NCBI GenBank assembly: GCA_008360955.1
Contig: LUCM01007732.1
Coordinates: 21,009 to 85,008, forward strand
Reading direction: 5' to 3'
Source: Fasciolopsis buskii
Taxonomy: Eukaryota > Platyhelminthes > Trematoda > Plagiorchiida > Fasciolidae
Length of the DNA: 64,000 bases
The notes beneath the pieces are model-generated. The model was not told where the DNA came from. It saw only the letters and a program-made list of their open reading frames with translations, and ran no database searches. This document shows, piece by piece, positions 41,101 through 49,700 of this stretch. Made by a program: the position numbers and the translations under genes. How positions within the stretch are numbered: position 1 is the stretch's first letter; each line of letters starts with the position of its first letter.

Positions 41101-41675
41101 TCTGCCAGCAGAGGGCTGCCAAGTGGGGAAGTTGACCGGCCGTGGTAGGATTTGAACCACAACGTCCGCAAACGAGATATTCTATCAGTTTAAATATATA
41201 CAACAATCATACAAAGCATTGGTCAGACGGTTGATATCAAAGTTGCTCAACCGGAATTTCACGGGTTCGAACTCTCCTATCGTCGCTCAACTTCCCCACT
41301 TGACATTACTTTGTTGGCTGCTACTCAGTTCCTAAAATGGTCTACACTGTTCTCTCATTAATTAAAATGTCAAAAGGACGAAAGACTAAAATCATTCGTC
41401 AAATGTCTCGCATTTTAGTTGCCTAGTCAACCGACTAAGAGTTTGCTGCGGTCAAATTTTAAACATCTAATCATCTAACGATCCATAAGATGATATTTCT
41501 TTCTTTCATGCGAATTGTCCTCATATTTTGTTTACATTATCGTCATTTCTGTTTGTAGTTCGGCAGTGGTGATATTGTGATCGAAAGCTACGGTAATCTG
41601 GGCAGTGTCGTGTTCAATCAAACAAGCTTAGGCTTTACAAAGACAAAGCAAGTAACACCAACTTCGGCTCTTTAA
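20044..41675 (+). CDS. TPRG1L: TPRG1/TPRG1L-family protein (hSac2 domain), complete, 5 exons
   Basis: A complete TPRG1/TPRG1L homologue. Exons 20044-20187, 28921-29009, 34580-34756, 37978-38242 and 41559-41675 join to 263 codons plus TAA, close to the roughly 270 residues of vertebrate TPRG1L. All four introns have GT/AG borders and the phases match. Residues 1-48 are Pro/Met-rich and not conserved. Residues 49-78 hold an acidic P-E-D-G and L-W-I-L-T-L. Then come IDHWNNEHERLIILTERN and the Y-D-F block, WNPLCRSLPYATLTHHP, and the C-terminal IVIESYGNLGSVVFNQTSLG. These match, in order, the blocks known in vertebrate TPRG1L. In mammals TPRG1L (Mover) is a presynaptic vesicle-associated regulator of release; the role in this animal is inferred only. 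The ATG is preceded by an in-frame TAG at 19966-19968. No AATAAA was seen close to the stop. Confidence 0.9.
20430..20600 (+). repeat. tRNA-derived SINE-like copy with A-box and B-box-like motifs
   Basis: The A-box-like GTAGCCTAATGGCTAAGAC and a degenerate B box GGGTTCACGTCTC are correctly spaced. The downstream block TTGACTACGCACTGCTTATG recurs in altered form near 48995 (GTGACCACGCATTACTGATA), so a second dispersed copy exists there. Confidence 0.6.
21055..21210 (+). repeat. SINE-like copy, diverged family 1
   Basis: B-box-like TGGTTCGAATTCGCCC, then a body with GACTACTTGGTAGCCTCCAGTTGATTGTGAC and an A-rich end near 21205. It is diverged but shows the same order of motifs as the 9.2-kb and 27.6-kb copies. 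Confidence 0.5.
21995..22110 (-). repeat. tRNA-derived SINE-like copy, family 2
   Basis: Read on the minus strand: ACTTAGCTCAGCTTGTTGAG (A box), then, after tRNA spacing, GCGGGTTTGAATCTTGC, whose T-stem can pair. The 3' side continues CCAGATCAAAGAC. This resembles 30550-30680, which has GAGGTCAAAGCC at the same place. It is a tRNA-like sequence, but the anticodon arm is not credible and it is not called as a functional tRNA. Confidence 0.55.
24209..24219. repeat. Poly(G) run of 11
   Basis: Eleven consecutive G on the + strand, an unusual homopolymer for this AT-rich region. Confidence 0.95.
24510..26090 (-). mobile_element. Degenerate CR1-like non-LTR retrotransposon, copy 2
   Basis: Colinear with 1560-3560 (anchors listed there), in the same orientation. 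On the minus strand, 24630-25170 holds segments such as K-A-Y-L-R-K-T-L-Q-Y-S. This resembles the Y-K-A-Y-V-R-P-x-L-E-Y-S motif of CR1/Jockey reverse transcriptases, but stops and frameshifts interrupt it. It is an old, dead copy inside TPRG1L intron 1. Confidence 0.55.
27240..27450. repeat. Degenerate tetranucleotide tract (AATC / GTCT types)
   Basis: It starts with perfect AATC units (AATCAATCAATCAATC near 27275), drifts to CAGT-type variants, then becomes CTGCCTGTCTTTCTGACTGACTGTCTGTATGTCTG on the same strand. A similar mixed tract lies at 41745-41925. Confidence 0.85.
27599..27785 (+). repeat. tRNA-derived SINE-like copy, family 1, most complete
   Basis: It has both internal promoter halves: an A box GTAGCTTAATGACTAAAGC near 27609 and a B box CAGGTTCGAATCCTTCCACC near 27669. 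The body is CGATCAACTTTCCCACTTTG and a 3' block ACTGTTTTATTTGTTAATGAAGG, with an A-rich AAGTAAAAAGAAAA tail. This copy defines the family. Confidence 0.75.
28072..28432 (+). repeat. Dispersed repeat family R, copy 1 (TPRG1L intron 1)
   Basis: Bases 28072-28392 (321) are identical to 43124-43444 with no mismatch that I can find. The next 40 bases differ at about six positions, then similarity stops. It contains the family motifs TTCATCCATTCATATGCGAAACATACTAGTGCGAAGAAAAA and ACGAAnAATC...CACCATGTG as short blocks. No coding frame is conserved across the family. Confidence 0.9.
28921..29009 (+). CDS. TPRG1L: TPRG1L exon 2
   Basis: The acceptor is TTCGATTCCAG and the donor is ACGCT|GTAAGT. The length is 89 bases, phase 0 in and phase 2 out. 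It encodes EDMQQLIHNIGESVLIPEDG and then AFVALWILT, matching the vertebrate segment E-Q-A-V-E-E-I...V-E-D-G-E-I-Q-G-V-W-L-L-T. The split codon CT|A gives Leu. Confidence 0.85.
29185..29480 (+). repeat. Dispersed repeat family R, diverged copy
   Basis: It shares with 28072-28432 and 43124-43600 the blocks GTTAGCCTTACCTGATCGACGAAAATC, CACGTGATTCTTAAATC, TATTCACCCTCCTGACGATT, GCGCAGCGCAGTGCACTA and CATACGTAAAGAGCGGCAATAAC, then CATCCATCCGTATGCGGATCATACTA. It is clearly more diverged than the two near-identical copies. Confidence 0.75.
30471..30492. repeat. (TATTG)n pentanucleotide tract
   Basis: About four tandem GTATT units, with degenerate continuation. It is in the opposite orientation to the tract at 16541-16578. 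Confidence 0.9.
30550..30680 (-). repeat. tRNA-like SINE copy, family 2
   Basis: On the minus strand it begins GGCCTTGTAGCTCAGCTGG. A plausible 7-base acceptor stem (GGCCTTG with CGAGGTC) encloses a B-box-like GAGTTCGAATCC, followed by a family body CAAAGCCTTTACATAGCTGG. The T-stem does not pair well and the D arm is imperfect, so it is a SINE head or tRNA pseudogene rather than a working tRNA. Confidence 0.55.
30905..31070 (+). repeat. Dispersed repeat family Q, partial copy
   Basis: Shares AAAGCACTGTACATCTGATTCATCCTG, ATCATCGACAGTGCAT and TTGATTCGAACGCCTTAGCA with the 7.4-kb copy. It stops before the second half of the element. Confidence 0.55.
31778..31880 (+). repeat. SINE-like fragment, family 1
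   Basis: Contains the family body GCCGGTCAACTTACTAACTTC, GGCCCTCTGTTGGCCACG and GTGATGTACATCTTTATTTCAC. The B box is decayed (AAGGTTCTCGCC) and the A-rich tail is absent. Confidence 0.6.
32085..32520 (+). repeat. Dispersed repeat family Q, copy 2
   Basis: Homologous over its length to 7440-7960. Identical blocks include ATCATCGTTCAACTGACCAT, ACAGCTGCTTCATCCTTGTT and GCAGGTAGCCTAAGTACGAC. It has small internal deletions relative to copy 1. Confidence 0.65.
34580..34756 (+). CDS. TPRG1L: TPRG1L exon 3 (DHWNNE block)
   Basis: The acceptor is TCTCCTTAG and the donor is GATGCC|GTGAGT. It encodes IDHWNNEHERLIILTERNFY, then I-I-R-Y-D-F, I-G-L-G-Q-L-T-S-V, and V-F-P-S-K-S-L-M. This is the strongest family signature: vertebrate TPRG1L reads V-D-H-W-N-N-E-K-E-R-L-V-L-V at the same place. 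Confidence 0.92.
34757..37977. other. TPRG1L intron 3
   Basis: A 3.2-kb intron. A weak R-family remnant is possible near 35380-35460 (ACTTCCGATCAGTCACCGCGTGATTC). A short ATATAT stretch lies near 36124-36141. Otherwise no recognised features. Confidence 0.5.
37978..38242 (+). CDS. TPRG1L: TPRG1L exon 4 (WNP...PYAT block)
   Basis: The acceptor is TTTTTCTCCGGTACCCAG and the donor is ATTCAA|GTAAGC. The split codon CC|A gives Pro, then I-R-S-S-P-G-V-Q-M-R-W-G. The conserved QKWNPLCRSLPYATLTHHP matches vertebrate N-R-W-N-P-W-S-T-N-V-P-Y-A-T-F-T-E-H-P. It ends in a helix F-L-C-A-L-K-E-A-S. There is a Pro/Cys-bearing insertion (Q-L-P-P-R-Q-C-E-V-P-G) relative to vertebrates. Confidence 0.92.
41059..41165 (-). 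repeat. SINE-like copy, family 1
   Basis: Read on the minus strand: GTGGTTCAAATCCTACCACG (B box), then GCCGGTCAACTTCCCCACTTGG, CAGCCCTCTGCTGG and a GATGTACATTGTTGTTTCATTAA end. It faces the plus-strand copy 50 bases downstream. Confidence 0.7.
41215..41385 (+). repeat. SINE-like copy, family 1
   Basis: B box CACGGGTTCGAACTCTCCTA, then GCTCAACTTCCCCACTTGAC, TTTGTTGGCTGCTACTC, GTCTACACTGTTCTCTCATTAATTAAAA and an A-rich end. It lies 170-340 bases upstream of TPRG1L exon 5. Confidence 0.68.
41559..41675 (+). CDS. TPRG1L: TPRG1L exon 5 (stop codon)
   Basis: The acceptor is TTCTGTTTGTAG, phase 0. It encodes FGSGDIVIESYGNLGSVVFN, then QTSLGFTKTKQVTPTSAL and TAA at 41673-41675. It matches the vertebrate C-terminus [23 protein letters not shown], with a short divergent tail. 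Confidence 0.88.
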   Translation, partial: FGSGDIVIESYGNLGSVVFNQTSLGFTKTKQVTPTSAL

Positions 41676-41744
41676 AATTGAGAAATGGATGGAAGTACAA
41701 TGTGAGACCAATCCGGACCGCGAAGGTGAATGGACAAGCGATCA

Positions 41745-41925
41745 CGTTCGTATCTGACTGTCTGTCATTTGTTTGTTTGTCAACCCAAATGGTCGATCGT
41801 TTGCCTGCCTGTCCGTCCGCCTGCACTCAACTTATTGGTGAAACAAAAAAATCAACTACCCAGTCGACAGACTAGTCAAGCAATTATTCAGTCAACCAAT
41901 CATCTAGCCAACGAAACTCTGATGC
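41745..41925. repeat. Degenerate tetranucleotide tract (GTTT/GCCT/CAAT types)
   Basis: The tracts TTTGTTTGTTTGTC, TGCCTGCCTGTCCGTCCG and AGTCAACCAATCATC follow one another, much as in 27240-27450 but in the reverse order. It lies just downstream of the TPRG1L stop. Confidence 0.75.
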
Positions 41926-43123
41926 TCTTATTCGTTTCCATACACTTCTCTTATCTACATCCGATTGCTTTATTCTATTCCCCGATTCATCTAGCGGTTT
42001 TTACCATCCCTTTACCTCCTACTTTTAACTTCTCTCTACAGGGTTGGAACTCCTTTGTCCGTCTATGCGGAGTCACATTTTTGCCAACTGCTTGCCTCTA
42101 CCAGTTTCTTATCTTCTGCCCTCGCAGAAGGAAGCTTAGGAAACAGGCAGTTTGAACGCTGTTTTAGCTGTCTTTCTCTGCTCCGATTCGTTACCATCCT
42201 CGCTTCATAATTTTACTTTGATCTACCTGATTCGCAAAAATTCTGTTCTTTTAAAATAACCCGCTCCAGTAATTACTTAGTCATACCGTTGTCTTGTATT
42301 CGTGTGTATATCTTTGAACAAGTATGCATGTGTGCGTGCTTGTGCGCGTATGTTGAAATTTATCGACCGGAACATATTTATCATCCACGACCTGGAAGAA
42401 TTCTGATCCTGGATTTCAGTTCTCTGTCTGCCCTGTCTCAACTAATCCGAATGCAAGTAGATTGAGAAAAGACTTTCCAAAACTCGAAACACATCAAATG
42501 AACCCCTCAGAAATGGATCACCAAATAACATCGATCCCCAAAATTTCCGAAATCACAAGGCTGAAACCGATTGGTGGAACATGAATTCGAACACTCGTAA
42601 GCACTTCTCGTTCAAACATTTATCAAGCTGAAATAGCCAAATTCCTTTCTATGAAGTGTGCTATTCATTCAGTTGAACATTTTGTTGTCATTCAGTAGAT
42701 AATAATTACGTGATTTTCCTCACCTTCAACATGGACTCATTTCTCATTCTGACGTACTGTTTCGTCCTATTCTCTCTCTTTTGCATTGATCTTTATATTT
42801 ATGGTGATAGTAAGATCATTTGGAATTTGTAATACATGTGAGCTGACCAAGCACTACACATATGTCAGGTTTTCACCTGACTTGAAGATGCAGCCACCTT
42901 TATCATTCATGTTGTCGTTTCGCAAGGAATCCTCTATTGTCTATATCTTGAACACCAACCAGTTCATTTGCTGTGCAAAGTTTTCCTTATATGTCATTAC
43001 GTCTCCATTAGACAAACGAAAAATATTGGTTTCACTCTTGAAGGCATCATTTCGATTTGTAGATTATTTGTACACAAAGCCGATGGTTCGATCCCGACAA
43101 TCGAGACGGAATAGAAGGCACTT

Positions 43124-43600
43124 ACAAAACAAAATGGGAAAATAAATTTGCCTATTCTGAAAATACAAGTTTGTGCTGAGCACCGAAAGACCAACCGCGC
43201 AAACGGTTGTGTGATTCCGGACACATTTTCTTCATCCATTCATATGCGAAACATACTAGTGCGAAGAAAAAGCAATACTTTCGGGCCTTGTGTCCAATTT
43301 CTCAACGTTAGCCTTGCCTGAACGACAAAAATCCTCCCACGAATCACCATGTGTTTCTTAAATCCACTCATTATCCATTCACCCTCCTAATGATTCAAAT
43401 GAGATTCCAGTGAGAAACTAAGAAACGAGTGCAACGCAGCGCACCAGTATAGAGGTAGTTGGAGGAGAGATTGCCGGGTGCGCATACGTGAAGAGCGGCA
43501 ATAACAGCGAAACCGGTCAAGTGCTTCCGCGGAAATTTTGTACATCCATCCGTATGCGAAGTATACTATTGAGAAGAAAAATGAGAAATCTAGTTGCGCG
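43124..43600 (+). repeat. Dispersed repeat family R, copy 2
   Basis: Bases 43124-43444 are identical to 28072-28392. The copy then continues beyond the point where copy 1 ends, with CATACGTGAAGAGCGGCAATAAC and CATCCATCCGTATGCGAAGTATACTA, matching the diverged copy at 29185-29480. It is therefore the longer of the two near-identical copies. Confidence 0.9.
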
Positions 43601-44084
43601 CTATTGATCCAATAGTCGGTGCTACGAGCAGGAATCGAACCGGTGACTTCCAGCTGACCGTAAAGTCGTTCCACATAGAAGCCCCAATGTGAACGCTGTT
43701 GCCGAAACACAACTGAGTAAGTGAACTTCCAGTGCTGGGAGAATCACTGTTTTTGGGAGCACACAATATGTTTGCCCAGACTGATTGTGATCATCCCTGG
43801 CGTAAACAATAATTTATCCCACAATATATCACGGAGAGTTTTTCGGAGGGATTGGATTAGTCAGAAAAAAATGCGGGTGGGGAAGGGATTGTCTTGTGGT
43901 CTAGGGTTTGCATTGGTATGGAGGGTGGTTGAAGGGATTTGAAGGGCAACCGCAAATTGTTTTTGAGCGTACAGTGGGGGGATTGTTGACATCGGTCGCG
44001 GCAGCTTCCGCTGTGCTCAAGAGGTGACACTGCCAACCTAGACTGTTGACCCTTGATTTTATACAGGGTCCAGAAAGTTTACGT

Positions 44085-45240
44085 CACATTCATGGTATGG
44101 TTAGTCGGTGCTAGGTGTGAAGCACTATTAAGTGACTTAATTGTTCCAGTGCCCAACCATGCAGGGTGGTGCTCACGGATGCTTTCAAACAAGCGTCTGG
44201 TTGTGCGTCCGATGAACATTGTCTCACAAGAACATTTGAACAACCAAACCAAAAAAGACTGCAGATTGAGGAACTATATCGTTCAACAATGATGACACCA
44301 CAGGGACAGGATATGAATAGGATTCGAAGCTTGGCTGCGCAAAATGTCTTAGTAACAGCGCTAGTTATTTCTCATCGTGCTACCTCTGCTAGCGTGTCAC
44401 CTAGGAATGACAGATATATATATATATATACATATATATACTGGCTTTCTCTCTACTACCGCCCTCCTAAGAAATTCCCTTTCTATTTCGAATATCTTAT
44501 CGATTAATCGACTTGGGAAGCCATTTTTAGTGAGTACTGTCCTTACCATCTGAAGTTCTGCTTCAAGAGCATCTTCTGTGCTTATTCGTTTATTTGTGGC
44601 TGTGAGACTTGTGATCAGGTTCTTCTTCACATAAAGGAGAACAAAGATGTGAAAATTGATGTATTATCCATTCCGCTAGGCTTTCCTGCGTACTGACCGC
44701 CGAAATGAGGCGTCCTCTCGACGAATGAATTGTACTTCTAGGAATGCTGTTTCATTGTTCAACTCCATCTCTGTTGTGAATTTCACATTCGCGTGAGCCG
44801 AGCTGAACTTATTTAACGGTTGGTTAGTTCTCGTCGAGGGGTTGAGTACACAGAAGATGTCATCCACATAACGCTTGTATTAGTAGAGCGCCTGTATTGA
44901 CAACTTGAGTGGCCAAAGTTCCAGCTTTGCCATGAAAATATATGTTGGTAATGCACCGAGTGGGGGTAAATTTGATTTAAACTGGACGTTGTAGGTACAA
45001 AAGAACAATAGTTGTTTCAAGTCTGCTATCGAAAACTTGTCATTAAGCCACTGTTCTCGACCTGGTCACAGAAATATTCGATTTTTTCTGTGATTAGAAC
45101 TTTGGTATAAAGGGCAGTGACATCTAAAGAAGGCATTCTTCGTCCCATCTTGTTTAACTCATCCACGGAGTCAATAAGCTCAAATGCTCTTGAGGCTCCA
45201 TTCTGCTACCTTCTGCTCAAAAGGTTCTAGCAACATGGCC
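44085..45240 (-). mobile_element. Degenerate Penelope-like element (RT followed by GIY-YIG-type endonuclease)
   Basis: On the minus strand, 45240 to about 44400 carries reverse-transcriptase pieces in broken frames: FELIDSVDELNKMGRRMPSL then D-V-T-A-L-Y-T-K-V; then N-V-Q-F-K-S-N-L-P-P-L-G-A and F-M-A-K-L-E; then the catalytic Y-V-D-D-I-F box with F-L-E-V-Q-F-I-R-R-E-D. After a linker, 44228-44121 encodes CSCETMFIGRTTRRLFESIR and E-H-H-P-A-W-L-G. This matches the C-x-C...Y-I-G-R-T-x-R-x-L...E-H-x-P-x-W-L pattern of Penelope GIY-YIG endonucleases (here F-I-G). The RT-then-endonuclease order is typical. Stops and frameshifts show that it is inactive. It holds an AT microsatellite at 44414-44430. 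Confidence 0.8.
44414..44430. repeat. (AT)n microsatellite
   Basis: A perfect AT run, followed by CATATATATAC, inside the Penelope-like element. Confidence 0.9.
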
Positions 45241-46738
45241 AGCCCTTTTTCACAGTGTGATACGGGGAATTGTGCATGCTGAAAATAGGTCTTGAAGGAA
45301 CTCCATTTTCTTGTATTTTGGTAAACCGTACAATCTGGGAATAGCCGTTCCCGTAGGCCGAATCTGTTGGAATATGGTCGAATCTATTATGATCATTTGT
45401 TTGAACCGCCTCGGAATGCTGGACAACGGTGCTTTTTATCATTTTCCCTCGTCATTTTTTACGAATTTCGAATTGTCATTCAGAACGGCTTCCATTTTCA
45501 CTACGTAGTCAGACTTGTTATGAGGAATCGTGCCCACACCCTTATCTGGTCTTGAAAACATGACATGTGCACTTTTTGCAGTTCTCTTAACCATCCGCTA
45601 TATTCTGGCTCCAAATAACTCACTCACTTTATGTCCAGAGCCATGGTATCGCTGTGGAAAACTTATTATAGGCAAATATAGGACAAACAACACTTAAAGT
45701 TTGATTACTCGATGGAATTAAATGACACATTTGTTTTACCGGGAAAGAATAACACAAACTTACCATTGTGAACCGTGGCAAGACATTTTGTACGACATTT
45801 AATACCAGTTGACGATTATCATGATGACTTTTCGCGCTGGCTTATTTGGTTGTCTACAGTTCACTTCCGTAATGCATGTCGCGACATAGTGGCTACCTTG
45901 GATTCAGCCATGTATTCCCGAATTTCCTAAGGGAAAATTACCGGGAATTATACCGAACCACTTGTCAGAAATTTCCGGTCGAGCCATCCGGGCTTTACCA
46001 TTGGTTTGATCATTGCGCTGAAGCCCACGTATTTGAACCACGACGAATCTCTGGTTTTCTCAAAAATTTGATATAGTGAAGTAAAAGGAGATGGAGAATT
46101 GTGTACTCCAATCCAATTCAACTAAAACATTTAAAAATCGTAGAGCGTAAGTAAACTGGACAGTGTTTCATGAATTTTGTTTTTCAGATCCGAACGCAAA
46201 TTGCATATATTAAATTAGGCATTCGATGGTCTAACTAATGCGATTGTTCCTCAATGGTACACATTTTTACGATAACCCGCCAATTAGAGCACAGTAGTTT
46301 AAATTATCGATTGCAGAACTGTCTCTATGGTGGATGAAAAATCCTGAAATTCTATTGAACATTTTGATTCATCACGATAGATACCACGCTGAATCAGCGG
46401 GCTGTTTCTGGGGTGGTTTATGCAATAAATACTGCAATGTGATCCAGTGCATTCAGTGTTTTGTAGCTTCTGCACACACTACTCGTAGTCTGGAAGTAGT
46501 CAGTTCGAAAGTGACTGAGAGTTTGGTGCCACTCATTTTCTGTGATTTCGACCCACAGATTATTTTATTTTTCAAATTGCATTCCATCGAAATTTTTGTT
46601 AAATTGTTTGCGCAAAAGCATTAGTAATAATGAACGCATAAACATCTGTTCTTATCACAGATTACTTGCGAAGACCAGTCTTTGACCGGGAGACTGAATT
46701 TCGCAAAAATAATAGGTTTTACCATCTCATTTTTCCAG

Positions 46739-49700
46739 TGTGATCATTGGCAACCACTGTGGCTGGGGCAAGTAAATCCCATGTACACAGCACACTTCTG
46801 AATCGATATTCTGTAACAATCTCCACTTGTGTGCATGGGCTGGTCGGTGGCTTAGCTTATTCGTGTCCCTCCACTACAGTTAATCACACAAGTCTTTCAA
46901 TTCGATTATTCCTGAGGAAAATTTGCGAATTTTATGATCTAGTTTCTGCAGACAGGATGAAAAACTCCATGAAAATTAGCGGCAAAATGAATGTTTATCT
47001 TTTATGTTGTACTTCTTTTGTTAACGAAAGGTAAATATTCACCATTTTCAGGACTGCAGCCAACCGAAGACTGTCAATTGGGAAAGTTGGCGGGCGATAC
47101 GAAGATTCGAACTCGTAAATCCATTTCGATCAAATTTATCTTCAAGAACCAACGAAAGGTGTTGTTATCGTTGAATCGATTGACAAGAATCTAAGTGTAA
47201 TTTGTCTTTCGCTTAAGGGTATTTGCCACGTCAAATCCAGCAGCAGACAAGGGAGCAATATCACGTGTTGATGTTTGATGCCCCTTTGTGAGCCTTTCCA
47301 GTTAGCTTAATGGGTAAGAAGTTCGATTGAGGGTCGTATAATATGGGTCTGCGCCCCTGCTAAGGCGCGGTGGATATGACTAAAAGTAATTTGATAAAGT
47401 AGCCATACTGAGCTCCCATGGTTTTAATGGCGAGTTAGACCTACGTATTGTACGAAGCCAGAAAAAAACGATCCGAACGAGAGAAACTCACAAATTCATT
47501 CATAATGTGGTGAGTGCGGTATAGGTTTGGTCATATATTGGATGCATCGAAATGGTTGGCTGAGTGTCTCGAGCTCCGAGTAGGCTGTTGGTCCCGAACA
47601 CCTCTCGAAGTTTTCCCGAAATGTTTCCGGAAACTCCCAAGTACTGTCTCCTCGTAGCAGAGACGTCTCCATTAAAGCGCGAGGAAGAAGACAAATGCCC
47701 TCCACCGAGTTGTCTAATCTTTGGTAAACAATCTAGGGCGGATGGTTAAATCCTTATTCCAGACCAACTACATGTGGGGCACGAAGTACACGGGTGTATG
47801 TTTCGTAGGATTCTATGGCCGATTGGTGTACTGGGCACCCACGAAATCTGACCCAATCTGAAGGCCGTATGAACTGAACAAATAGTCAATGGTAACCAGT
47901 GGGTCATATGACATTCAGATTGTTTCTTTGTCTTTTAGATTAGACAGCTAGGTCAAAGAGTCGGAGTAGGAACTTTTGAACCAAGCCCCTTTTCGGTTTG
48001 ATCAATGAGAGCATTTAGCCCCGCAAAAGAATTATGGATCCGATGGGTGGAGGATAGAAGAGCCGGTGAACTATATACATTGTTTCTTTCTTTCTCTTTC
48101 TCGCTCATCATCATTTTCATCCTTTATCTAGATTCGGAAGACACAATCTACACTCAGTTGTGAGCAAAGTATTAATCACACATTAGTCTGACGTAACAAT
48201 GTTGGTCCTGAAGCCCATAGATACAGAGTTATCAATCCTAGTTTGATCCATTTTGAGACTTCCTGTTATTTCCTGGTTAAAATCTTTGGTGAAATCCATC
48301 TGGCTAGATTATTCGGCTATCCAAATAAAAAAATATCGGAGTACACACGTCTAATCTGAGTGGAACGAAAGGATACAAGTGCAGTTACGGAAAAGAAATT
48401 TAAATTGTAATTCTTTTTAAGTTGCGAACATTGGCTGTTGAAAATCAAGCTTACATATTGTGATGCCCAGAGGCCATCGCCTTGTTTACAAGTTCTTGTA
48501 TTTTCCAGTAGGCTAACGTGAAGCAGTGACGATTTGATCAATTGAAAACTGTGGTCCTTGGTATCTTGCGATACTACCGAACTCCAGTGGGAAGTTTTCA
48601 CTCGTGCCTATGAATGGTCCTAGGTCTTATACACCAAAAAATTCCCAAAGCTCGTAACGGACAAGAACGAAGATTTAGTAGTCATTTAAGCCTAATCACA
48701 ATTCTCCGGCGCGAAACCTATTTTTGCCACTTCAACGAAAATCTGAACTTATGTTAAAGAGGTCCACATTTGATCGAGCTGAGTAGGATGGATTCTCCAC
48801 ATGACATTATACATCCTGGTATGTTTACGGCGGGAATCGACTACAGTGCTCCAACTACCTGTGACCGGGCAAACCTAGCCCCCATAGGAACGGCTTATTA
48901 GAGGTCTGGGAACGAAACGGGATAACAGGCCGGCCATAATGTTTAACTGTCGGTCATCCCTTCTTGGAGTGTGTGGCTCAAATTCGGGTGTGGTGACCAC
49001 GCATTACTGATAATTCATAACAAGTTTAGCGAAACACCTGTGCGGTGCTTTTGTATCAGAGTTGATAGCAAATGCGCCGCTTTCCTGTCTGCTTGCTTAT
49101 TGACACTGAAGATTATGTTAATTACTGTAAACTTCTAGGCAGATGAACATAGTCGAAAAATGCATTAGTTTCGATTCGAAATGTTTTGCAAATAAAAAAC
49201 CAACCGGTTTATCCAGGTGAAAGAACATACGCGTTGTCCGCGTGCCCAAAATATCTGGCCCAGCTTCGTTTCCAATTCAACACTATGTACATCCATTTTA
49301 TGCAATTTCATCCACGTTAAAGTGAAACTGAAAACCACCTGGAGTCTTCTTTTTGGGGAGTTTTGATGTGGAGGTCACTGACACCAGCCAACAACATTAT
49401 TTGTTAAGCTACTGAGATATGAGTAAGAAGATTTCGTGTTATTTTGCTTACTGATATTTGTATCTGGGATTTGAGGAAAAGAATTCTGCTCTCTACAATA
49501 TCACTCAAATTTAGCCTCACAGATATAAACCATTAAAGTTGGAGAAACTAATGCTGGCTTTGGAAACTCTGAAAGCCATACCATAAGATCGGTCATTCGG
49601 CCGAAACAATTTAAAGCTGGAAATAAAAGTTGATGACCATTTCTACCGATGGTAACTGACAATTGCAAAATCCCCCAGTGACGCAGGTATGCTTGTTTTT

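Larger units (their letters stand above)
38243..41558. other. TPRG1L intron 4
   Basis: A 3.3-kb intron. Two family-1 SINE-like copies in opposite orientation sit near its end (41059-41165 minus and 41215-41385 plus), about 50 bases apart. A tRNA-like GGTTAGAATCCCAGC near 40382 may be another decayed copy. There is no exon-like sequence with family resemblance. Confidence 0.5.
41676..44050. other. 3' flank of TPRG1L and spacer
   Basis: It contains a degenerate tetranucleotide tract (41745-41925) and an acceptor-like TTCTCTCTACAG at 42051 that leads into a short stop-ended frame. An open frame of 119 codons at 42786-43145 overlaps the R-family copy at its end, so its last part is repeat sequence. 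No gene is supported. Confidence 0.45.

Noticed and set aside
42052..42153. Strong acceptor (TTCTCTCTACAG) and short stop-ended frame after the TPRG1L stop
   Set aside because: The product does not resemble the TPRG1L C-terminus, whereas exon 41559-41675 does; probably a chance pyrimidine tract.
42786..43145. Open frame of 119 codons with a Y-V-R-F-S-P-D-L-K motif
   Set aside because: Its end runs into the R-family repeat and the rest has no acceptor, no conserved partner exon and no convincing homology.
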